Source: Holophagaceae bacterium UBA692
GTDB lineage: Bacteria > Acidobacteriota > Holophagae > Holophagales > Holophagaceae
Assembly: GCA_002297665.1 (NCBI GenBank)
Contig: DBMS01000293.1
Coordinates: 22,100 to 27,245, forward strand
Direction: 5' to 3'
Length of the DNA stretch: 5,146 nt
Positions 1-5,146 of the stretch are shown in pieces. The translations under genes and the position numbers were made by a program. The notes under the pieces are model-generated. The model saw only the letters and a program-made list of their open reading frames with translations, did no database searches and was not told where the DNA came from. Numbering within the stretch: the first letter of the stretch is position 1; each line of letters begins with the position of its first letter.

Positions 1-560
1 TGCACAACCTGGACAACCTCATGGCCGCCTTCGCCCTCCTCACGGACCCCGAAGGCCTGGGCATCTCCCCCAAGCGCATCACCCTGTCCACCTCCGGCCT
101 GGTCACCGGAATCCAGCGCCTGGCGGCCTTCAAGCCCAGGCCCCGCCTGGCGCTCAGCCTCAACGCCACCACCGACGCCTACCGTTCGTCCATCATGCCC
201 GTGAACCGCGCCTGGAACCTGGAGGCCATGGCCGCTGCCCTCCAGGCCTTCCCCCTGGAGCACGGGGAGCGGATCACGCTGGAGTACGTCCTGCTCAAGG
301 GCGTCACCGACACCCTGGAGGACGGGGCGCGCCTGGCCGCCTTCGCGGCGCGGTTCCCGTCCAAGGTGAACCTCATCCCCTTCAACCCCCACGAGGGCTC
401 GGGTTTCGAGCCGCCGGGGGAGGAACGGATCGTGGAACTGTGCGGGATCCTGGCGGGCCGGGGCATCACGGTGAGCGTCCGGCGGAGCCGGGGGCAGGAC
501 GTGGCCGGGGCCTGCGGGCAGCTGGTGCGCCGGGCGTTCAAGGATGACGAAGATATTTGA
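1..560 (+). CDS. rlmN: RlmN, dual-specificity 23S rRNA A2503 / tRNA A37 C2-methyltransferase (C-terminal part, 5' end outside window)
   Basis: This is a cytoplasmic radical-SAM enzyme that methylates C2 of A2503 in 23S rRNA and, in characterised members, A37 of some tRNAs. Reading starts at base 3; the first two bases end a codon that is probably Leu, giving the family motif GEPL-HNxDN. About 185 residues are present, half of the usual 350-390. The N-terminal domain and the CxxxCxxC 4Fe-4S motif lie upstream of the window. Visible family motifs, in order, are ITLSTSGLV, LALSLNATTD, the MPVN segment, LEYVLLKGVTD, NLIPFNPHEG and the terminal GACGQL. The Cys of GACGQL (codon 513-515) corresponds to the methyl-carrying cysteine (Cys355 in E. 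coli). These motifs separate it from Cfr only moderately, but a chromosomal housekeeping context and SLNATTD favour RlmN. It ends at TGA 558-560, directly before a long inverted repeat. Confidence 0.95.
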   Translation, partial: HNLDNLMAAFALLTDPEGLGISPKRITLSTSGLVTGIQRLAAFKPRPRLALSLNATTDAYRSSIMPVNRAWNLEAMAAALQAFPLEHGERITLEYVLLKGVTDTLEDGARLAAFAARFPSKVNLIPFNPHEGSGFEPPGEERIVELCGILAGRGITVSVRRSRGQDVAGACGQLVRRAFKDDEDI

Positions 561-614
561 TTTATTTATCTCTTTAATCCCCGTCCATGGACGGGAATAA
601 AAGAGATGAAAGAA
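561..614. repeat. Long imperfect inverted repeat / hairpin right after the rlmN stop
   Basis: The two arms (561-587 and 588-614) pair in one register without bulges. Of 27 positions, 22 are Watson-Crick, 2 are G-T wobbles and 3 are mismatches (564/611, 576/599, 579/596). The core at 580-595, CCCGTCCATGGACGGG, is a perfect 16-base palindrome; the next arms are ATCTCTTT (568-575) and AAAGAGAT (600-607). As RNA it would fold into a long rod with a CAUG tetraloop. It starts on the base after the rlmN stop codon. There is no U-run after the hairpin on either strand, so it is not a classical intrinsic terminator. An mRNA 3'-end or processing structure, a palindromic repeat element, or a protein-binding site are all possible; which one is inference. 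Confidence 0.75.
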
Positions 615-621
615 ATAATAT

Positions 622-635
622 CCTTGTATCCAAGG
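622..635. repeat. Small hairpin CCTTG-TATC-CAAGG in the rlmN/methyltransferase gap
   Basis: Five perfectly paired bases (622-626 with 631-635) enclose a 4-base loop. It lies just upstream of the TTGACA box and downstream of the long inverted repeat. It is short enough to be chance and is listed to complete the description of the gap. Confidence 0.3.
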
Positions 636-642
636 GGCGGGG

Positions 643-687
643 TTGACAGTTGGGCTTGGGGGACCATTTTTGATTCGATTATATATT
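643..687 (+). promoter_or_regulatory. Candidate sigma-70-type promoter region for the methyltransferase gene
   Basis: A perfect -35 consensus TTGACA is at 643-648, in an AT-rich gap between GC-rich genes. The matching -10 is uncertain. At usual spacing only CATTTT (665-670, 16-base spacer, 3 of 6 matches) is available. The better boxes, TATATA (680-685) and TATATT (682-687), are too far from TTGACA but could pair with TTGGGG (656-661) at 18 or 20 bases. The second choice would give a very short leader before the ATG at 707. That a promoter is here is plausible; which boxes are used cannot be decided from sequence. Confidence 0.4.
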
Positions 688-695
688 TATCGAAT
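673..695. promoter_or_regulatory. Inverted repeat ATTCGAT-N9-ATCGAAT over the putative -10 region
   Basis: Perfect 7-base arms at 673-679 and 689-695 flank a 9-base AT-only spacer that holds the TATATA/TATATT boxes. Two further wobble pairs (672/696 and 671/697) extend it. Such dyads over a -10 box often serve as repressor operators. If transcription starts upstream, it could instead form an RNA hairpin ending about 11 bases before the ATG. Either role is inferred from position and symmetry. Confidence 0.4.
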
Positions 696-706
696 TGGAT
701 ACCCTG

Positions 707-1462
707 ATGATCAAACGTTCTTTTCCCCTGGCCTCCTTCCTGGTGCTTGCCTTGTTCGGCTGCAAGGCGCCGCGGGTCTCGGCCCCGGCTTCCGTCATGT
801 CCTGGCGGGTGGCCGCGGCCCACCTGGAGGACATCTTCGAGCAGATCCCCAACAGCTCCATCGACGATTTCCGCAAGGAGACCCCGGACGAGGAGCGCAA
901 ACGGGTGAACGCCACCCACGGCGAAGCCGGCCTCAGGGAGGACAAGGCCCACATCTACGGCGAGCCCGCGCCGGCCACCACGGACCTCATGCTCAAGCGC
1001 CTGGGGGTGGGCGAGGACGACGTGCTCTACGACCTGGGCAGCGGCCGGGGCTTCTTCCTCATGCAGGCCCTCCTCACCACGCCGCTGCGCAAGGCGGTGG
1101 GGGTGGAGCTGGCCTCCTCCCGGGTCGCGGTCGGGAAGGCCGCGCAGAAGCGGCTGGAGGAGCAGGGGCTGCTCGCGGGCAGGACCCTGGAGCAGCGCGA
1201 GCAGGACATGGCCCAGGCCGACTACGCGGACGCCACGGTGGTCTACATGGACTCGGTCTTCTACTCGGACGAGCTCCTGATGACGGTGGCCCAGCGCCTT
1301 TCGCGGGCGAAGAACCTGCGCGGCATCGCGATGATCATGAAGGGGCTTCCGCCCAACCCCTGGTTCGAGGTGGAGGGCCGGGAGCGCTGGAAGATGAGCT
1401 GGAGCCCGCGGTTCGGGTCGGAGGTGATCTTCTACCGGCGGACGGCGGCGCCCGCGGGCTGA
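707..1462 (+). CDS. Putative lipoprotein with DOT1-like class I SAM-dependent methyltransferase domain
   Basis: The 251-aa product from ATG 707 begins with a lipoprotein-type signal: K3-R4, hydrophobic residues 6-17, then LFGC with Cys19 as candidate lipidation site (Phe at -2 is atypical). Residues about 30-80 are a polar linker with acidic and basic clusters. The methyltransferase core follows: YGE (84-86), motif I DLGSGRG (109-115) for SAM binding, GVE (132-134) ending strand 2, and VVYMDSVFYSDEL (178-190) at the motif IV position. The order and spacing of YGE, DLGSGxG, GVE and the motif-IV segment resemble DOT1 lysine methyltransferases and their prokaryotic relatives; the substrate is unknown. 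A TTG at 695 would add four residues (MDTL). ATG 707 is preferred because it gives a compact signal peptide, though its Shine-Dalgarno is poor (GGAT, 697-700). Met31 (797) has no visible ribosome-binding site. There is no DOT1 lysine-rich tail. Methyltransferase fold is fairly sure, lipidation and DOT1 kinship less so. Confidence 0.8.
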   Translation: MIKRSFPLASFLVLALFGCKAPRVSAPASVMSWRVAAAHLEDIFEQIPNSSIDDFRKETPDEERKRVNATHGEAGLREDKAHIYGEPAPATTDLMLKRLGVGEDDVLYDLGSGRGFFLMQALLTTPLRKAVGVELASSRVAVGKAAQKRLEEQGLLAGRTLEQREQDMAQADYADATVVYMDSVFYSDELLMTVAQRLSRAKNLRGIAMIMKGLPPNPWFEVEGRERWKMSWSPRFGSEVIFYRRTAAPAG

Positions 1463-1464
1463 CC

Positions 1465-1493
1465 TTGGCCCTTCCATCCCCCTCCGGTAAACT
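1465..1493 (+). promoter_or_regulatory. Candidate promoter for the leuS-pyrE-adenosyltransferase operon
   Basis: TTGGCC (1465-1470, 4 of 6 matches to the -35 consensus) and TAAACT (1488-1493, 4 of 6 matches to the -10) are separated by 17 bases. They lie in the 55-base gap between the methyltransferase stop and leuS. Transcription would start near 1500, leaving a leader of under 20 bases before leuS. Neither box is strong; read-through from upstream is also possible. Confidence 0.35.
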
Positions 1494-1505
1494 AATCGTT
1501 TACCG
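1485..1505. promoter_or_regulatory. Inverted repeat CGGTAAAC-TAATC-GTTTACCG before the leuS ribosome-binding site
   Basis: Perfect 8-base arms (1485-1492 and 1498-1505) enclose a 5-base loop. The left arm overlaps the candidate -10 box, and the right arm ends two bases before the GAGG Shine-Dalgarno at 1507-1510. It has no following U-run, so it is not an intrinsic terminator. It could be an operator covering the start of transcription or, on a transcript from upstream, a hairpin next to the leuS start. The symmetry is certain; the role is inferred. Confidence 0.45.
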
Positions 1506-1517
1506 CGAGGCTGCCCC

Positions 1518-3941
1518 ATGCCCTTCGAACCCCTGCACCAGGAATCCCTGATCCAGCAGCGCTGGATGGAGGCGCAGGCCTTCCGCGCGCCCCGCGCGTC
1601 CGAGCTCAAGCCCGGCGACCGCACCTTCTACATGCTGGTGATGCTGCCCTACCCCAGCGGGCGCATCCACATGGGGCACGTGCGCAACTACACCCTGGGC
1701 GACGTGGTGGCGAGGTTCCGGCGCATGCGCGGCGACAAGGTCATGAACCCCCTGGGATGGGATTCCTTCGGACTGCCGGCGGAGAACGCGGCCATCAAGA
1801 ACGGCATCCACCCGGCCCTCTGGACCCGGGCCAACATCCAGGAGATGAAGGGCCAGATCCAGAAGATGGGCATCAGCTACGACTGGGACCGGGAGATCGC
1901 CACCTTCCTGCCCGAGTACTACCGGTGGAACCAGTGGTTCTTCCTCAAGATGTGGGAGCGCGGGGACGTGTTCCGGGCCCTGCGCAACGTGAACTGGTGC
2001 GAGGCCCTGGGCACGGTGCTGGCCAACGAGCAGGTGGTGGACGGCAAGGACGAGCGCACCGGGCACCCGGTGGTGCAGAAGGCGCTGGAGCAGTATTTCT
2101 TCGCCATCACCAAGTACGCCGACGAGCTGCTCGCCGGCCACGACCAGCTGGACTGGCCCGAGAACGTCAAGGCCATGCAGCGGCACTGGATCGGCAAGTC
2201 CGAAGGCGCGCGCCTCACCTTCGACCTCGCCGGCGGGGAGAAGGTGCAGGTGTTCACCACCCGGCTGGACACGCTGTGCGGCGTGACCTTCATGGCCCTG
2301 TCCACGGAGCACCCCTTCATCGTCAAGGCCGCGGAATCCGACCCCGGCCTCAAGGCCTTCTGCGACCAGGTGGCCGCCATGAGCCGCGAGGACCGCCTCA
2401 TGAGCGACATCAAGCTGGGCCACCGCTCGCGGCTGGAGGCCATCCACCCCTTCACGGGGGAGAGGATCCCCATCTTCGCCGCCAACTACGTCCTCATGGA
2501 CTACGGCACGGGCGCGGTCATGGGCGTGCCCGCCCACGACGAGCGCGACCACGCCTTCGCAGAGAAGTACGGCCTGCCCATCCCCAAGGTCATCGAGAGC
2601 GAGAACCCCTGGGAGCCCGGCATCCTCGTGAACTCCGGCGAATTCGACGGCATGACCTCCGAGGAGGCGGTGGACGCCATGGTCGCCAGGCTCGGCGGGC
2701 GCGCCGAGAAGGCCATCACCTTCAAGCTCAAGGACTGGGGCCTGTCCCGCCAGCGGTACTGGGGCACGCCCATTCCCACCGTGCACTGCCCGCACTGCGG
2801 CGTCGTGCCCGAGAAGGCCGAGAACCTGCCCATCCGCCTTCCCGAGGACGTGGCCTTCGCGGGCGCCGGCGCCTCGCCGCTGCTCACCTCCCCCACCTTC
2901 CTGGACTGCGCCTGCCCCGCCTGCGGACGCCCCGCGCGGCGCGAGACGGACACCATGGACACCTTCGTGGACTCCAGCTGGTACTGGATGCGCTACCTGG
3001 ACCCGAAGAACGCCGAGCTCCCCTTCGCCAAGGCCGAGGCCGACGCCTGGAGCCCGGTGGACCTCTACATCGGCGGCATCGAGCACGCCACCATGCACCT
3101 CATCTACGCCCGGTACTTCCACAAGATCATGCGCGACCTGGGCCTGGCCTCGGGCGACGAGCCCTTCAGGAAGCTCATCTGCCAGGGCATGGTGCTCAAG
3201 GACGGCTTCAAGATGTCCAAGTCCAAGGGCAACATCGTCGATCCCGACGAGGTCATCGCGAAGTACGGCGCGGACGCCCTGCGCCTGTTCATGATCTTCG
3301 CGGCGCCCATCGAGAAGGAGATCGACTGGACCGGCTTCGAGGGCATCGACGGGGCCACCCGCTTCCTGCGCCGCGCCACCCGCATGGTGGAGGAGCACGT
3401 GCCCACCAGGGACCCGCTGCCCGCCAAGGACCAGCTCACCGCCGAGGAGAAGACCCTCCTGGTCAAGCTCCACCAGACCCTCCACAAGGTCACGGACGAC
3501 CTGGACCACCGCTACCAGTTCAACACCCTGGTGTCGAGCCTCATGGAGACCTCCAACGCCCTGGCCGACCTGCCCGCTGACGCCCCGCACCGCGGCGCGG
3601 TCATGCAGCACGCCCTCGAGGTCTTCACCCTCATGCTGAGCCCCGCGGCGCCCCACCTGGCCGAACAGCTGTGGCAGACCCTGGGCCACGAGGGCTTCTG
3701 CATGCACGCCGCCTGGCCCGTGGCCGACCCCGCGTGGCTTTCGGCCGACGAGGTGACGGTGGTGGTGCAGGTGAACGGCAAGGTCCGCGGCCGCATCCTG
3801 GTGCCGGCCTCGGCCACCGGGGACGAGCGCCGCGCCGCGGCCCTGGCCTGCCCCGAAGCGCTCCACCACCTGGAGGGCAAGGAGGTCGTCAAGGTCGTGG
3901 TGCCCCCCGGCGGCAAGCTGGTCAGCATCGTCGTCAAATAA
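1518..3941 (+). CDS. leuS: Leucyl-tRNA synthetase
   Basis: This cytoplasmic class Ia synthetase joins leucine to tRNA-Leu using ATP and hydrolyses mischarged products. At 807 aa it is complete for the compact bacterial type. Visible in order are PYPSG and the HIGH box as HMGH (51-54); the CP1 editing domain with TTRLDT (247-252) and YGTGAVMGVPAHDERD (329-344, Asp344 at the conserved amino-binding aspartate); a four-Cys zinc module (C424/C427 and C466/C469); DTFVDSSWYW (481-490); and KMSKS (565-569). The anticodon-binding helical region follows, then a C-terminal domain with VVVQVNGKVRGR (748-759). The sequence runs from GMVLKDG almost directly into KMSKS, so the leucine-specific insertion found at this site in E. 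coli-type enzymes is absent. The start is supported by GAGG (1507-1510) at 7-base spacing. An oddity is Leu250 where the editing motif is usually TTRPDT. It is the first gene of the run with pyrE. Confidence 0.98.
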   Translation: MPFEPLHQESLIQQRWMEAQAFRAPRASELKPGDRTFYMLVMLPYPSGRIHMGHVRNYTLGDVVARFRRMRGDKVMNPLGWDSFGLPAENAAIKNGIHPALWTRANIQEMKGQIQKMGISYDWDREIATFLPEYYRWNQWFFLKMWERGDVFRALRNVNWCEALGTVLANEQVVDGKDERTGHPVVQKALEQYFFAITKYADELLAGHDQLDWPENVKAMQRHWIGKSEGARLTFDLAGGEKVQVFTTRLDTLCGVTFMALSTEHPFIVKAAESDPGLKAFCDQVAAMSREDRLMSDIKLGHRSRLEAIHPFTGERIPIFAANYVLMDYGTGAVMGVPAHDERDHAFAEKYGLPIPKVIESENPWEPGILVNSGEFDGMTSEEAVDAMVARLGGRAEKAITFKLKDWGLSRQRYWGTPIPTVHCPHCGVVPEKAENLPIRLPEDVAFAGAGASPLLTSPTFLDCACPACGRPARRETDTMDTFVDSSWYWMRYLDPKNAELPFAKAEADAWSPVDLYIGGIEHATMHLIYARYFHKIMRDLGLASGDEPFRKLICQGMVLKDGFKMSKSKGNIVDPDEVIAKYGADALRLFMIFAAPIEKEIDWTGFEGIDGATRFLRRATRMVEEHVPTRDPLPAKDQLTAEEKTLLVKLHQTLHKVTDDLDHRYQFNTLVSSLMETSNALADLPADAPHRGAVMQHALEVFTLMLSPAAPHLAEQLWQTLGHEGFCMHAAWPVADPAWLSADEVTVVVQVNGKVRGRILVPASATGDERRAAALACPEALHHLEGKEVVKVVVPPGGKLVSIVVK

Positions 3942-3950
3942 GGAGCCCCC

Positions 3951-4574
3951 ATGCTCGATCTCGCCGCAGGCCTGCTGGACGCGGGGGCCGTGCGCCTCTC
4001 GCCCCGGAGCCCCTTCACCTGGGCTTCGGGCCTGCGTTCGCCCATCTACTGCGACAACCGCCAGCTCCTGGGCTTCCCGGAGCTGCGCGGGCAGATCCGC
4101 CGGGCCCTGTCCGAGGCCGCGGCCAAGGCCAATCCCACCCTCATCGCCGGCACCAGCACCGCCGGCATCGCCTGGGCCGCCCTGGTGGCCGACGAAATGG
4201 GCCTGCCCATGGCCTACGTGCGCCCGGAACCCAAGAAGCACGGCATGGGCCGCCAGGTGGAAGGGCCCCACACCGACGGCCACCGGGTGGCGCTCATCGA
4301 GGACCTCATCTCCACCGGCGGCTCCAGCATCAAGTGCGTGGAGGCCCTCCGCCACGAGGACGCCCAGGTGGCGGTGGTCCTCGCGCTCTTCAGCTACGGC
4401 CTTCCCCAGGCCGAGGCCGCCTTCCGGGAGGCCGGCGTGGGGCTGGAGGTGCTGGCCACCTTCGCCGACCTGGCCGCCAGGGCCCGGGACAAGGGCATCC
4501 TGGACGCGCGCGATATGGAGTCGCTCCGGGAGTGGCGTGCTGATACCGTGGCCTGGAGCAAACGGCACGAGTGA
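3951..4574 (+). CDS. pyrE: Orotate phosphoribosyltransferase
   Basis: This enzyme transfers phosphoribose from PRPP to orotate, giving orotidine 5'-monophosphate, the penultimate step of UMP synthesis; it acts in the cytoplasm as a dimer. The 207-aa length is normal. Visible are the N-terminal FTWASGLRSPIYCDNR (22-37) that helps bind orotate, AYVRPEPKKHGMGRQVEG (88-105) carrying the flexible-loop lysines and histidine, and the PRPP signature VALIEDLISTGGS (113-125) with the acidic pair E117-D118. A strong AGGAG (3941-3945) overlaps the leuS stop and sits 5 bases before ATG 3951, fixing the start and pointing to co-translation. No decarboxylase domain (PyrF) is fused and no other pyr gene lies beside it, so it sits apart from a pyrimidine cluster. 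No UMP-attenuator structure is seen in the 9-base gap. Confidence 0.97.
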   Translation: MLDLAAGLLDAGAVRLSPRSPFTWASGLRSPIYCDNRQLLGFPELRGQIRRALSEAAAKANPTLIAGTSTAGIAWAALVADEMGLPMAYVRPEPKKHGMGRQVEGPHTDGHRVALIEDLISTGGSSIKCVEALRHEDAQVAVVLALFSYGLPQAEAAFREAGVGLEVLATFADLAARARDKGILDARDMESLREWRADTVAWSKRHE

Positions 4575-4581
4575 GGTTGCG

Positions 4582-5139
4582 ATGAAGATCTATACGCGCA
4601 CCGGCGACGAAGGGGTCTCCGGGCTCTTCGGGGGGGAGCGGGTGCCCAAGGACCACCTGCGCCTGGCGGCCTACGGCGCCGTGGATGAGCTGAACAGCCT
4701 GCTGGGCGTGCTGGACCTCCACCTGCCCCCGGGTCTCAGCGACCGCATCCAGGCCGTGCAGCACGACCTCTTCGGCCTGGGCGCCCAGCTCGCGACGCCG
4801 GCGCAGTGCTCGGGCCTGCTGGACCAGCGCATGACGCGCCGCACCTGGCCCATCGAGGACATGGAGGCGGACATCGACCGGCTCACGGCCCTGGCTCCGC
4901 CCATGACGGCCTTCGTCCTGCCGGGCGGCTGCCAAGGCTCCGCCTACGCCCATTGGGCCCGAACGGTCTGCCGAAGGGCCGAACGGGACGTGGTTTCCCT
5001 GGGCGCCCAGGAACACGTTCCCCCGGACGTCCTCATCTACCTGAACCGGCTCAGCGACTGGCTCTTCTCCCTGGCCCGGGCCGCCAACGCCGTGTCGGGG
5101 GTGGCGGATGTGAAGTGGATCCCTAGGCAGAAGGGTTAA
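4582..5139 (+). CDS. pduO: Cob(I)alamin adenosyltransferase, PduO/MMAB type
   Basis: This enzyme transfers the adenosyl group of ATP to cob(I)alamin, making adenosylcobalamin for enzymes such as methylmalonyl-CoA mutase or B12-dependent ribonucleotide reductase. It is a trimeric cytoplasmic protein. The 185-aa product has the family N-terminus KIYTRTGDEG (2-11, ATP phosphate binding), GLFGGERVPKDHLR (14-27), YGAVDELNSLLG (31-42), FVLPGG (111-116), then ARTVCRRAER (126-135) and YLNRLSDWLFSLARAAN (153-169) with the catalytic and binding Arg, Glu, Asn and Asp. Upstream alternative starts (from 4537) would overlap pyrE and add residues foreign to the family. ATG 4582 gives the canonical MKIYT start, with GAGG (4573-4576) overlapping the pyrE stop. 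It is 7 bases after pyrE, so co-transcribed. It is not the CobA/BtuR family, which has a different fold. The symbol denotes the enzyme type; the gene is not in a propanediol cluster. Confidence 0.93.
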   Translation: MKIYTRTGDEGVSGLFGGERVPKDHLRLAAYGAVDELNSLLGVLDLHLPPGLSDRIQAVQHDLFGLGAQLATPAQCSGLLDQRMTRRTWPIEDMEADIDRLTALAPPMTAFVLPGGCQGSAYAHWARTVCRRAERDVVSLGAQEHVPPDVLIYLNRLSDWLFSLARAANAVSGVADVKWIPRQKG

Positions 5140-5146
5140 ACTGGCT

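Noticed and set aside
561..614. Rho-independent terminator for rlmN
   Set aside because: The hairpin is strong, but the bases that follow on the + strand are purine-rich (GAAATAATATCC), and no T-run follows on the minus strand either. It was kept as an inverted repeat and not called a terminator.
1463..1517. T-box or other amino-acid-responsive leader before leuS
   Set aside because: The gap is only 55 bases and has no T-box core sequence; only a promoter-like pair and an 8-base inverted repeat are seen.
566..1624. Minus-strand open frame of 352 codons over the methyltransferase gene
   Set aside because: It is antisense to a gene with clear methyltransferase motifs, rich in R, G, P and H, and runs through the intergenic inverted repeat. 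It is best explained as a GC-bias shadow.
1757..3580. 607-codon + strand frame inside leuS
   Set aside because: It is the out-of-frame reading of leuS, made almost entirely of R, G, P, A and H, with no domain and no ribosome-binding site.
1500..4568. A 1022-codon open reading frame on the minus strand spanning leuS and most of pyrE
   Set aside because: It lies antisense to two certain genes. Its translation is low-complexity, rich in G, A, V, H, L and P, with no recognisable domain. GC-rich third positions remove the sense triplets that would create antisense stops, which explains the openness.
4537..4581. N-terminal extension of the adenosyltransferase from an upstream alternative start
   Set aside because: It would overlap pyrE and add residues not belonging to the family. 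ATG 4582 has a GAGG at good spacing and gives the canonical MKIYTRTGD start.

Overview
This is a GC-rich bacterial window (coding regions roughly 70% GC, with strong G/C preference at third codon positions). All five genes lie on the + strand. The gene set is housekeeping: translation, pyrimidine salvage or synthesis, and cofactor metabolism. Nothing looks phage- or plasmid-borne. The taxon cannot be fixed from the sequence alone. A high-GC Acidobacteriota (Holophagae-like) or deltaproteobacterial/myxobacterial-type genome would fit, but that is an impression and not a result.

Layout. Bases 1-560 hold the C-terminal half of the radical-SAM rRNA/tRNA methyltransferase RlmN, cut by the window edge. 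Bases 561-706 form an AT-rich gap (58 of 146 bases are G/C, about 40%). It contains a long, nearly perfect inverted repeat immediately after the rlmN stop, a TTGACA promoter-like box, and a second inverted repeat just before the next gene. Bases 707-1462 encode a 251-aa protein with a DOT1-like class I SAM methyltransferase core behind an apparent lipoprotein signal peptide. This combination is the most unusual thing in the window. A 55-base gap (1463-1517) with a candidate promoter and an 8-bp inverted repeat leads into leuS (1518-3941). leuS is followed at 9 bases by pyrE (3951-4574), and pyrE at 7 bases by a PduO/MMAB-type cob(I)alamin adenosyltransferase (4582-5139). The last 7 bases hold nothing recognisable.

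How the genes work together. leuS, pyrE and the adenosyltransferase are tightly spaced, and the pyrE and adenosyltransferase ribosome-binding sites overlap the preceding stop codons. They are therefore almost certainly one transcript, although their products act in unrelated processes (leucyl-tRNA charging, UMP synthesis, adenosylcobalamin formation). The methyltransferase gene appears to be its own unit or the loosely linked first gene of the same run. No CRISPR array, mobile element, tRNA, rRNA or new multi-gene system is visible. The candidates for novelty are the lipobox-bearing DOT1-like protein and the three inverted repeats in the intergenic gaps.
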